The notes beneath the pieces are model-generated. The model had not been told where the DNA came from, did no database searches, and saw only the letters and a list, made by a program, of their open reading frames with translations. DNA of 12,178 nt, taken from NCBI GenBank assembly GCA_050248375.1, contig JBFWSL010000086.1, positions 1 through 12,178 on the forward strand, written 5' to 3'. Every line of letters starts with the position of its first letter. The first letter of the stretch is position 1. A program made the translations under genes and the position numbers. Shown here piece after piece: positions 1 through 6,549 of the stretch. This DNA comes from JAYZVT01 sp050248375 (GTDB lineage Bacteria; Pseudomonadota; Alphaproteobacteria; Rhizobiales; Methyloligellaceae).

Positions 1-58
1 CCAGAGGGGCGGGTCAAACAGCCTTGGTGCTATTTGCCACCCTCGCAATCAACCGGGA

Positions 59-89
59 TTGATCGTATCTTTCTGCTGCTACATAGAAT
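59..89 (+). promoter_or_regulatory. Weak candidate promoter of the valine operon
   Basis: TTGATC at 59-64 and TAGAAT at 84-89 resemble sigma70 -35 and -10 boxes, but the spacer is 19 bases, longer than ideal. It lies about 35 bases upstream of mmsA and nothing else in 1-124 looks better. No operator palindrome is evident. The operon promoter could equally lie beyond the left window edge. Confidence 0.25.
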
Positions 90-124
90 AACTGAAGCGA
101 AAAGAAGGGCCTCCGGGAGGACGT

Positions 125-1624
125 ATGTACGAGATCGGGCATTTTATCGGCGGGCGCAAGGTCGCCGGCGGCAGCGGCAGGACGGCGGATATCTACAACC
201 CCGCCACCGGCGAGGTTCAGGGCAAGGTTGCCCTGGCGAGCAAGGAAGAGCTCGACGCCGCGATTGAAAACGCCCAGGCGGCACAGCCTGAATGGGCGGC
301 CGCCAATCCGCAGAAACGCGCGCGCGTGCTCATGAAGTTCGTGGACCTGCTTCACCGCGACATGGACAAGCTGGCAGAAGCCCTCTCGCGTGAACACGGC
401 AAGACCCTGCCGGACGCGAAGGGGGACGTGATTCGCGGCCTGGAGGTGGCCGAGTTCAGCATCGGCGCGCCGCATCTGCTCAAGGGGGAATTCAGCGAGA
501 GCGCCGGGCCCGGCATCGACATCCATTCCGTGCGCCAGCCGCTGGGCGTCGTCGCCGGCATTACCCCGTTCAATTTCCCCGCCATGATCCCGATGTGGAA
601 GTTCTGTCCCGCCATCGCCGCGGGAAACGCCTTCATCCTCAAGCCTTCGGAACGCGATCCCTCGGTGCCGGTCATGCTTGCCGAGCTCATGCTGGAGGCG
701 GGCCTGCCCGCGGGCATCCTTAACGTGGTGAACGGGGACAAGGTCGCCGTGGACGGGATTCTCGATCACCCGGTCATACAGGCGGTTGGCTTTGTTGGAT
801 CGACCGCCATCGCGGAATATGTCTATGCGCGGGGCTGCGCGAACGGGAAGCGGGTGCAGTGCTTCGGCGGCGCGAAGAACCACATGCTCATCATGCCGGA
901 CGCCGACATGGACCAGGCCGTGGACGCGCTGGTTGGAGCCGGTTACGGCGCCGCCGGGGAACGCTGCATGGCCATTTCGGTCGCCGTGCCGATCGGCGAT
1001 GACACGGCGGACAAGCTCATGCAGAAGCTGACGCCGCGCGTCGAGAAGCTGAAGATCGCGCCCTACACGGCCGGCCAGGATGCCGATTTCGGACCGCTCG
1101 TCACCAGGGAGGCGCTGGCGCGCGTCAGGGGCTATGTCGACAAGGGCGTGGCCGAAGGCGCCAGCCTTGTCGTCGACGGGCGCGGTTTTTCCATGCAGGG
1201 TTACGAGAAGGGCTTCTTCATCGGAGCCTGCCTCTTCGATCATGTCACCAGGGACATGTCGATCTACAAGGAGGAAATCTTCGGCCCCGTCCTTTCCGTC
1301 GTTCGCGCGAAAACCTACGAAGAGGGGCTCGATCTCGCCATGAGCCATGAATACGGCAATGGCGTCGCCATCTTCACTCGCGATGGCGATGCGGCCCGCG
1401 ATTTCTCGTCACGGGTCAACGTCGGCATGGTCGGCGTCAACGTGCCGATCCCGGTTCCGCTGGCCTACCATACCTTCGGCGGATGGAAGCGCTCCGGCTT
1501 CGGCGATCTCAACCAGCACGGACCGGATGCCTTTCGTTTCTATACGAGAACGAAAACCATCACCTCGCGCTGGCCTTCCGGCATCAAGGAGGGCGCCGAC
1601 TTCGCCATTCCCACCATGAACTGA
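125..1624 (+). CDS. mmsA: CoA-acylating methylmalonate-semialdehyde dehydrogenase
   Basis: The protein has 499 residues, the usual length for MmsA. The family oxidatively decarboxylates methylmalonate semialdehyde to propionyl-CoA with NAD+ and CoA, the last step of the valine route, in the cytoplasm. The N-terminus (MYEIGHFIGG) is typical of MmsA and fixes the start. The ATG is preceded by GGGAGG at 115-120, with a rather short 4-base gap. The aldehyde dehydrogenase fold is complete: NPATGEV near residue 20, the PFNFPAMIP segment near 150, the FVGST cofactor loop near 225, the catalytic cysteine C281 in GERCM, and the late EIFGPVLSV motif. C281 fits the position expected for this family, and the GERCM context separates MmsA from ordinary aldehyde dehydrogenases. 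It is the first gene of the valine operon, 38 bases before the acyl-CoA dehydrogenase. myo-Inositol IolA enzymes share this fold, but the neighbours point to valine. Confidence 0.96.
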   Translation: MYEIGHFIGGRKVAGGSGRTADIYNPATGEVQGKVALASKEELDAAIENAQAAQPEWAAANPQKRARVLMKFVDLLHRDMDKLAEALSREHGKTLPDAKGDVIRGLEVAEFSIGAPHLLKGEFSESAGPGIDIHSVRQPLGVVAGITPFNFPAMIPMWKFCPAIAAGNAFILKPSERDPSVPVMLAELMLEAGLPAGILNVVNGDKVAVDGILDHPVIQAVGFVGSTAIAEYVYARGCANGKRVQCFGGAKNHMLIMPDADMDQAVDALVGAGYGAAGERCMAISVAVPIGDDTADKLMQKLTPRVEKLKIAPYTAGQDADFGPLVTREALARVRGYVDKGVAEGASLVVDGRGFSMQGYEKGFFIGACLFDHVTRDMSIYKEEIFGPVLSVVRAKTYEEGLDLAMSHEYGNGVAIFTRDGDAARDFSSRVNVGMVGVNVPIPVPLAYHTFGGWKRSGFGDLNQHGPDAFRFYTRTKTITSRWPSGIKEGADFAIPTMN

Positions 1625-1662
1625 TCCGCGCTGCCCGTTCGATAGCTGGGAATGGGGGTAAC

Positions 1663-2805
1663 ATGGATTTCGAGCTTAGCGAGGAACAGGCCGCGATCCG
1701 GGAGATGGCGCTTGCCTTTGCCGGCGAAAAGCTTGCTCCGCACGCCATCGAATGGGACGCGGAAGGCCACTTCCCCGAGGACGTGGTGCGGTCCGTCGGC
1801 GAGCTCGGGCTTGGCGGCATTTATGTCAAGGAAGATGTCGGCGGCTCGGGTCTCGGGCGCCTCGATGCGGTCCTGATCTTCGAGGCGCTGGCCCAGGGCT
1901 GTCCGACGATCTCGGCCTTCATCTCCATTCACAATATGTGCGCCTGGATGGTCGACCGGTTCGGCACCGAGGAACAGCGCGGGAAATGGGTGCCCGGGCT
2001 CTGCACGATGCAAACCATCTGTTCCTATTGCCTGACCGAACCGGGAACGGGCTCCGATGCCGCGGCGCTGAGAACACGCGCGGAGCGGGAGGGAAACGGG
2101 TGGCGTCTCAATGGCACCAAGTCGTTCATTTCGGGCGCGGGCCGGGCGGACCTTTACCTTGCCATGGTGCGGACCGGGGATGAGGGACCCAGGGGCGTAT
2201 CGGCGGTGCTCGTGGAGAATGGCGCGCCCGGGCTGTCCTTCGGCGCCAACGAACGCAAGATGGGCTGGAAAGCCCAGCCCACCGCCGAGGTGCGCTTCGA
2301 CGATTGCAAGATCACGGCGGACCGGTTGCTCGGCGAGGAGGGAAAGGGATTCCGCTATGCCATGGCGGGTCTCGATGGCGGCCGGTTGAACATCGCCGCC
2401 AGCGCCCTGGGTGGCGCCCAGGCGGCGCTCGACAAGGCTCTCGTTTACACCGGCGAGCGCCGGGCGTTCGGCAAGACCCTCGACAGCTTCCAGTCCGTCC
2501 AGTTCAAGCTCGCGGACATGGAGACCGAATTGCAGGCCGCGCGGATCTTTCTCTACCAGGCGGCGGCCAAGCTGGATGCCGGGGCCGCCGACGCGGCCAG
2601 GTATTGCGCCATGGCCAAGCGGTTCGTTACCGACGCCGCCTTCCAGGTGGCCAACGAAGCGCTGCAGATACATGGCGGATACGGCTATCTCTCGGACTTC
2701 GGAATCGAAAAGATCGTCCGCGACCTCAGGGTTCACCAGATCCTCGAGGGGACCAACGAGATCATGCGCATGATCATCGCTCGGCATTTGCTGGAGTCGC
2801 GCTGA
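1663..2805 (+). CDS. Acyl-CoA dehydrogenase, probably isobutyryl-CoA dehydrogenase
   Basis: This 380-residue flavoprotein has the usual acyl-CoA dehydrogenase length and would oxidise isobutyryl-CoA to methacrylyl-CoA, passing electrons to ETF. The start is the ATG at 1663 (MDFELSEEQAAIREMA), preceded by a GGGGG run at 1654-1658; the frame is open further upstream but that part is not homologous-looking. Visible family signatures are CLTEPGTGSDAAALRT near residue 125, the KSFISGAG segment near 153, the RRAFGKTLDSFQSVQ motif near 265 and the C-terminal QILEGTNEIMR. The glutamate of that last motif, E362, is in the place of the catalytic base of SCAD, MCAD and isobutyryl-CoA dehydrogenases. Specificity for isobutyryl-CoA is inferred mainly from its place among valine genes; 2-methylbutyryl-CoA or another short branched substrate is possible. 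It ends one base before the next gene, so translation is probably coupled. Confidence 0.93.
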   Translation: MDFELSEEQAAIREMALAFAGEKLAPHAIEWDAEGHFPEDVVRSVGELGLGGIYVKEDVGGSGLGRLDAVLIFEALAQGCPTISAFISIHNMCAWMVDRFGTEEQRGKWVPGLCTMQTICSYCLTEPGTGSDAAALRTRAEREGNGWRLNGTKSFISGAGRADLYLAMVRTGDEGPRGVSAVLVENGAPGLSFGANERKMGWKAQPTAEVRFDDCKITADRLLGEEGKGFRYAMAGLDGGRLNIAASALGGAQAALDKALVYTGERRAFGKTLDSFQSVQFKLADMETELQAARIFLYQAAAKLDAGAADAARYCAMAKRFVTDAAFQVANEALQIHGGYGYLSDFGIEKIVRDLRVHQILEGTNEIMRMIIARHLLESR

Positions 2806-2806
2806 A

Positions 2807-3844
2807 ATGGGATCGGATGAGGTTCTCATCCGCGCGGTTGGCCGCGTCGGCCGCATCACGCTGGCGCGGCCCAAGGCGCTGAACGCTCTCAGCCACGGCA
2901 TGGTACGTTCGATTGGCGAAGCGCTCCGCCGCTGGCGGAACGAAGGCGGCCTCGACCTGATTGTCATTGATGCCGAAGGCGGCAGGGCATTCTGCGCGGG
3001 CGGCGACATCGCGGCGCTCTACGAGAGCGGGGTCGCGGGCAATTTTTCCGATGGCCGGACGTTCTGGGCCGAGGAATATGAAGTCAACGCCCGGATCGCG
3101 AACTGCCCCATTCCCTATCTCGCCATCATGGACGGCATCGTAATGGGCGGCGGCGTCGGTGTGTCGGCTCACGGGTCCCACCGCGTCGTCACCGAGCGTT
3201 CGATGATCGCCATGCCCGAATGCGGCATCGGGCTCATCCCCGATGTCGGCGGCACATGGCTGCTGTCGCGGGCGCCGGGGCATCTGGGTGAATTCCTGGG
3301 GCTGAGCGGCTGGCGCATGACGGGCGCCGATGCCGTTCTCGCGGGATTTGCCGATGTGTTTGTGCCCAGCCACAGACTGGACGGCTTGAAGGCGCGGCTG
3401 GAAGAGACCGGATCGGTATCGGCGCTGGAGGAGTTCGGGGCGGAGCCCGGGGTTCCTCCGCTCGAGGCTCATCTCGATTTTGTCGAGCGCCATTTCTCCG
3501 GGCCCACGGCACTGGACTGTCTGCGGTCCCTGGAATCCGACGGTTCCGAAATGGCCCGGAAGGTGGCCGGCATGATACGCAAGGGATGCCCGCTCTCGGT
3601 CGCATGCACCTTCGAGATGGTTCGCAAGGCCCGGCATCTGGCTAAACTCGAGGAGGCCCTCGCGCGCGAATACCGGTTCACGTACCGTTCGATGTCCGAG
3701 GGACAGTTCCTGGAAGGCATCCGGGCGTTGATAATCGACAAGGACCAGAAGCCGGACTGGCGCCCCGCCCGCCTGGAGGACGTGAGTCCGGAAATGATTG
3801 GCCGCATGCTGGCGCCCTTGGGCGATAGCGAACTGAGTCTTTAA
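2807..3844 (+). CDS. 3-hydroxyisobutyryl-CoA hydrolase (HIBCH-type crotonase)
   Basis: The 345-residue protein belongs to the crotonase superfamily and matches the longer hydrolase branch, not the 260-residue hydratases. HIBCH releases free 3-hydroxyisobutyrate from its CoA ester, which also removes reactive methacrylyl-CoA equivalents from the pathway. The oxyanion-hole segments are FCAGGDIAALY (residues 62-72) and MGGGVGVS (113-120). The hydrolase hallmark MPECGIGLIPDVGG (136-149) contains E138 and D146, which correspond to the acidic catalytic pair of HIBCH. The C-terminal extension, with KGCPLSVACTFE and IRALIIDKDQKPDW, is also characteristic of HIBCH and absent from simple hydratases. 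The start codon follows the dehydrogenase stop after a single base, with GGAG at 2793-2796 as ribosome binding site. Its operon partner at 4740 is the matching hydratase, so the two crotonase-fold enzymes divide hydration and hydrolysis. Confidence 0.94.
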   Translation: MGSDEVLIRAVGRVGRITLARPKALNALSHGMVRSIGEALRRWRNEGGLDLIVIDAEGGRAFCAGGDIAALYESGVAGNFSDGRTFWAEEYEVNARIANCPIPYLAIMDGIVMGGGVGVSAHGSHRVVTERSMIAMPECGIGLIPDVGGTWLLSRAPGHLGEFLGLSGWRMTGADAVLAGFADVFVPSHRLDGLKARLEETGSVSALEEFGAEPGVPPLEAHLDFVERHFSGPTALDCLRSLESDGSEMARKVAGMIRKGCPLSVACTFEMVRKARHLAKLEEALAREYRFTYRSMSEGQFLEGIRALIIDKDQKPDWRPARLEDVSPEMIGRMLAPLGDSELSL

Positions 3845-3858
3845 GGGGAGGAACGCGC

Positions 3859-4743
3859 ATGACCACAGTTGGATTCATCGGCCTTGGCAATATGGGTCTG
3901 CCGATGGCCGTCAATCTGAAGAACGCAGGCCACGATCTGCATGTGTTCGATACGGTCGAGGCCGCCCGGCAGAAAGCGGCGGCCGAGGGCATGCGCGTGG
4001 CGTCGTCGGCGCCCGAGGCGGTGAGCGACGCGGACGTGATCGTCACGATGCTGCCGAACGGCGCCATAGTGCTCGATGTCTTCGCGGAAATCCTGCCCGC
4101 GGCCCGAAAAGGCGCGCTCATCATCGACAGTTCCACCATCGACGTCGCCAGCGCGAAGCAGGCGCATGAAATGGCGAAACAGGCAGGTCTTCTGTCCGTG
4201 GATGCCCCGGTATCCGGCGGCACGGCGGGCGCCACGGCCGGGACACTGACATTCATGGCGGGCGGATCGGCGGAGGCCTTCGGGAAGGCCCGCCCCTACC
4301 TGGAGATCATGGGCGGAAAGCTGGTGCATTGCGGTGAGGGCGGTGCGGGCCAGGCGGCCAAGATCTGCAACAACATGCTGCTCGCGGTCTCCATGATCGG
4401 CGCGTGCGAAGCCTTCGCGCTCGCCGAGAAGCTGGGCCTTTCCGCGCAATCCGCCTTCGATGTCATGTCGACATCGTCGGGGTCGTGCTGGTCGGTCAAC
4501 ACCTATTGTCCCGTGCCGGGTATCGGCCCGAAAAGCCCGGCGGACAACGGCTACAGGCCCGGCTTCGCCGCCGAGCTCATGACCAAGGATCTTGGCCTCG
4601 CCATACAGGCCGCGAGCGAAGGGGGGCAGGCGACCCCCATGGGCGCCCATGCGCTGGACCTCTACAAGGACTTTCTCGAGAGCGGCGGCAAGGGCAAGGA
4701 TTTCTCCGGCATCATCGAATATCTGAAAGGTCAGAAGGCATGA
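3859..4743 (+). CDS. mmsB: 3-hydroxyisobutyrate dehydrogenase
   Basis: The 294-residue cytoplasmic enzyme oxidises 3-hydroxyisobutyrate to methylmalonate semialdehyde with NAD(P)+, supplying MmsA. The N-terminal Rossmann motif GFIGLGNMGLPMA spans residues 5-17. The substrate-binding DAPVSGG lies at 115-121. The catalytic lysine K168 sits in GAGQAAKICNNML. The later segment with NTYCPVPG, ADNGYRPGF and LMTKDLGLA matches MmsB more closely than tartronate semialdehyde reductases of the same superfamily. A strong Shine-Dalgarno sequence, GGGGAGG at 3845-3851, sits 7 bases before the ATG. The stop codon overlaps the ATG of the downstream enoyl-CoA hydratase (ATGA at 4740-4743), the usual sign of translational coupling. 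Length and motifs are complete, with no sign of decay. Confidence 0.96.
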   Translation: MTTVGFIGLGNMGLPMAVNLKNAGHDLHVFDTVEAARQKAAAEGMRVASSAPEAVSDADVIVTMLPNGAIVLDVFAEILPAARKGALIIDSSTIDVASAKQAHEMAKQAGLLSVDAPVSGGTAGATAGTLTFMAGGSAEAFGKARPYLEIMGGKLVHCGEGGAGQAAKICNNMLLAVSMIGACEAFALAEKLGLSAQSAFDVMSTSSGSCWSVNTYCPVPGIGPKSPADNGYRPGFAAELMTKDLGLAIQAASEGGQATPMGAHALDLYKDFLESGGKGKDFSGIIEYLKGQKA

Positions 4744-5510
4744 ACGAGGTCGAAGTCCGCTCCGAGGATGGCGTCGGAATCATTACGTTCAATCGGCCCA
4801 AGGCGCTGAACGCGGTCAATCACGACGTCATGGCGCAACTGCTCGCCGCCACCGAGGCCTTCGACAAGGACGAGGCCATCGGCTGCATCGTTCTGACCGG
4901 CGCCGGCGACAAGGCCTTCGTCGCCGGTGCGGACATTCCGGAGATGGCCGACAAGTCGTTCGTCGACATGTTCATGGCCGACATGCAGGCGGGGTGGGAG
5001 AGATTCGCGGCGACCCGCACGCCCATGATAGCGGCGGTGAACGGTTTCGCGCTTGGCGGCGGCTGCGAGATCGCCATGATGTGCGACATCATCATCGCGT
5101 CGGACCGGGCCAGGTTCGGGCAGCCCGAGATCAAGCTCGGTGTCGTTCCCGGATGGGGTGGTAGCCAGCGTCTCACCAGGGCGGTCGGGAAGGCGAAGGC
5201 GATGGACCTGATCCTGACCGGCCGGATGATGGATGCCGGGGAAGCGCTGGCCTCGGGGCTCGTAGCGCGCGTGGTTCCGCACGACAGCCTGATGGACGAG
5301 GCGCTAACGGCGGCCAAGGCCATTGCCGGGTTCGGCCGGCCATCCGTTCTGCTGGCCAAGGAGGCTGTCAACCGGGCCTTCGAGATGACGCTGTCGGAAG
5401 GCGTCCGGTTCGAAAGGCGCGTGTTCTACTCGCTCTTTGCCACCGAAGACCAGAAAGAGGGCATGGAGGCCTTCGTCAGCAAGCGCAGCCCGGCGTTCCG
5501 GAACAGATAG
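4740..5510 (+). CDS. Enoyl-CoA hydratase, probably methacrylyl-CoA hydratase
   Basis: This 256-residue crotonase-fold enzyme would add water to methacrylyl-CoA to give 3-hydroxyisobutyryl-CoA. The start ATG at 4740 overlaps the mmsB stop and gives the typical N-terminus MNEVEVRSEDGVGIITFNRP. The oxyanion-hole loop AFVAGADIPEM is at residues 59-69 and ALGGGCEIAMMCD at 104-116. Both crotonase glutamates are present: E110 in GGGCE and E130 in FGQPEIKLGVVPGWGG. It therefore looks like a working hydratase and not a divergent superfamily member. Hydratases of this kind often accept crotonyl-CoA and tiglyl-CoA too, so it could also serve isoleucine or fatty-acid breakdown. It is the last gene of the operon. 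The region after its stop has a weak CCAGT/ACTGG stem without a T-run, so the operon end is not marked by a clear intrinsic terminator. Confidence 0.94.
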   Translation: MNEVEVRSEDGVGIITFNRPKALNAVNHDVMAQLLAATEAFDKDEAIGCIVLTGAGDKAFVAGADIPEMADKSFVDMFMADMQAGWERFAATRTPMIAAVNGFALGGGCEIAMMCDIIIASDRARFGQPEIKLGVVPGWGGSQRLTRAVGKAKAMDLILTGRMMDAGEALASGLVARVVPHDSLMDEALTAAKAIAGFGRPSVLLAKEAVNRAFEMTLSEGVRFERRVFYSLFATEDQKEGMEAFVSKRSPAFRNR

Positions 5511-5540
5511 CCAGTCACGATACGGAACTGGAGGGTGATT

Positions 5541-5579
5541 ATGAGGGTTCGCAGGACAGCAAGAGGAAGAAACGCGTAA
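5541..5579 (+). CDS. Possible 12-residue arginine-rich leader ORF
   Basis: An ATG at 5541 stands 5 bases after a near-perfect Shine-Dalgarno sequence, GGAGGG at 5530-5535. It opens a 12-codon frame, MRVRRTARGRNA, ending in TAA. Five of twelve residues are arginine and four of those use AGG or AGA, codons that are scarce in the surrounding GC-rich genes. It lies upstream of the candidate promoter of the tup genes, so it would be read from the valine operon transcript. It could be a leader or attenuation peptide, a decayed gene start or chance. I see no homology. Confidence 0.2.
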   Translation: MRVRRTARGRNA

Positions 5580-5580
5580 T

Positions 5581-5608
5581 TTCACATTAAAAACGATAGC
5601 AATATCAT
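5581..5608 (+). promoter_or_regulatory. Candidate sigma70 promoter for the tupC-tupA unit
   Basis: TTCACA (5581-5586, five of six to TTGACA) and TATCAT (5603-5608, five of six to TATAAT) are separated by 16 bases. They lie in a conspicuously AT-rich patch of an otherwise GC-rich window, which supports a genuine promoter. The predicted start near 5615 would leave a leader of 80-120 bases before the ABC ATPase. Confidence 0.5.
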
Positions 5609-5643
5609 CATGAATTCTATCGCAGAAACTTGATTCTATTGCT
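5594..5643. promoter_or_regulatory. Nested inverted repeats overlapping the tup promoter (candidate operator)
   Basis: Two symmetric elements overlap here. CGATAG at 5594-5599 mirrors CTATCG at 5617-5622. AGCAATATCATCA at 5598-5610 mirrors TGATTCTATTGCT at 5631-5643 with 11 of 13 positions matching. They cover the -10 box and the predicted transcription start, the usual place for a repressor site. The half-sites and spacing do not match the CGTTAT...ATAACG ModE operator that I know, so the regulator is unidentified. The right arm also contains GATTC, a GANTC methylation site of the CcrM type known from Alphaproteobacteria. Confidence 0.4.
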
Positions 5644-5671
5644 CCTCAGGGACTAGTTTCGGGATGGTACG

Positions 5672-5707
5672 GAATTCCTGTTCAAATCGGAATTTTTGCA
5701 GGAATTC
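5672..5707 (+). promoter_or_regulatory. Leader hairpin with alternative pairing ahead of tupC
   Basis: GAATTCCTG (5672-5680) is a perfect 9-base inverted repeat of CAGGAATTC (5699-5707), with an 18-base loop. The right arm contains AGGA, a possible ribosome binding sequence. The left arm can instead pair AATTCC (5673-5678) with GGAATT (5689-5694), which would free the AGGA. The two hairpins exclude each other. No known riboswitch class is recognised. Confidence 0.35.
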
Positions 5708-5731
5708 ACATGGAAATCTCGAAACCGGTTC

Positions 5732-6496
5732 ATGCTCGATATCGCCCGTAGCGAAAAGCGCACAGACTCCATCGGTGCAGATGCCGAACCCGGCGGCCTG
5801 CTTCCGGTCGAACTGGACCATGTTTCGTTCCTCGCCAACGGGCGGCGGCTGATCGACGGCGTTGACCTGTCCATAGGCGGCGATGGCATCACCCTCATCA
5901 TGGGACCCAACGGCGCCGGCAAGTCGCTGCTGTTGCGCCTCATGCATGGCATGATCGAGCCTTCCTCGGGCACGGTCCGCTGGGGCGGTCGTCCCATCGA
6001 CGAGAACATCCGCAAGCGGCAGGCGATGGTTTTCCAGACGCCGGTGCTGCTGCGCCGCTCGGTCGCCCAGAACATCGCCTTCGTCCTCAATCTGCGCAAC
6101 GCAGGAGCCGCGCGCACGGACGAAGTGCTGGAGCGTGCCGGCCTGATCGAACATGCGGGCAAGCCCGCGCGGCTGCTGTCGGGCGGAGAGCGTCAGCGCC
6201 TGGCCATGGCGCGCGCGCTGGCGACCGGGCCGGACGTGCTGTTTCTCGACGAGCCGACCGCCAGCCTCGATCCGGCCTCCGTGGCGGCGATCGAGGACGT
6301 GGTGCACAAGGCCCACGAGGCGGGGACCAAGATCATTCTGATTACCCATGACATCGGTCAGGCAAGGCGCCTGGGCGACGACGTCGTGTTCGTGCACCGC
6401 GGCCGCATCGTCGAGCACTCGGCCGCGGACGATTTCTTTGGGACACCGGAGTCCGCGCAGGCGCGGGACTATCTCGCTGGCCGGATCGTCCTTTGA
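5732..6496 (+). CDS. tupC: ABC transporter ATP-binding protein, tungstate type
   Basis: This cytoplasmic ATPase would drive import of tungstate (or molybdate) captured by the TupA encoded next. From the ATG at 5732 it has 254 residues, a normal size for a single nucleotide-binding domain without the C-terminal TOBE domain of ModC. All ATPase motifs are intact: Walker A GPNGAGKS, Q-loop VFQTPVLLRRSV, signature LSGGERQRLA, Walker B VLFLDEP, D-loop SLD and switch ITHD. The RRSV after the Q-loop resembles TupC and PstB relatives. The start is uncertain: an in-frame TTG at 5696 would add 12 residues, and neither codon has a clear Shine-Dalgarno sequence; homology-like sequence starts only near LPVELDHVSF. 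The gene is followed after 53 bases by tupA. The TupB permease normally encoded with these two is absent, which is the main oddity. Calling it TupC rather than another ABC ATPase relies on the neighbour. Confidence 0.85.
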   Translation: MLDIARSEKRTDSIGADAEPGGLLPVELDHVSFLANGRRLIDGVDLSIGGDGITLIMGPNGAGKSLLLRLMHGMIEPSSGTVRWGGRPIDENIRKRQAMVFQTPVLLRRSVAQNIAFVLNLRNAGAARTDEVLERAGLIEHAGKPARLLSGGERQRLAMARALATGPDVLFLDEPTASLDPASVAAIEDVVHKAHEAGTKIILITHDIGQARRLGDDVVFVHRGRIVEHSAADDFFGTPESAQARDYLAGRIVL

Positions 6497-6549
6497 TCGA
6501 AAGCAGCATCCCAGTGAGGACAACCTGCAAAAAAAGGAGAAGGAAGGAA

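Noticed and set aside
1..62. C-terminal fragment of an upstream + strand gene ending in TGA at 60-62
   Set aside because: One frame is open for 19 codons from the window edge, but the others are open as far or further, and third-position bias is poor.
14..1348. Long open frame of 444 codons antisense to mmsA
   Set aside because: It mirrors the codon phase of a well-supported gene in GC-rich DNA; the translation has no recognisable motif and is rich in R, H, G and A, as antisense shadows are.
1483..1662. Upstream in-frame extension of the acyl-CoA dehydrogenase
   Set aside because: It overlaps the end of mmsA and does not resemble the family; the ATG at 1663 has a Shine-Dalgarno sequence and gives the normal N-terminus.
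1540..3009. Long open frame of 489 codons antisense to the acyl-CoA dehydrogenase and beyond
   Set aside because: It runs across the junctions of three confident genes and its translation shows no family signature; it is a GC-driven shadow.
5511..5531. CCAGT/ACTGG stem just after the enoyl-CoA hydratase as a terminator
   Set aside because: Only five pairs, an 11-base loop and no T-run, so it is not a convincing intrinsic terminator.
5594..5622. ModE operator
   Set aside because: The CGATAG-N17-CTATCG geometry and bases differ from the CGTTAT...ATAACG ModE site I know, so I call only an unassigned palindrome.
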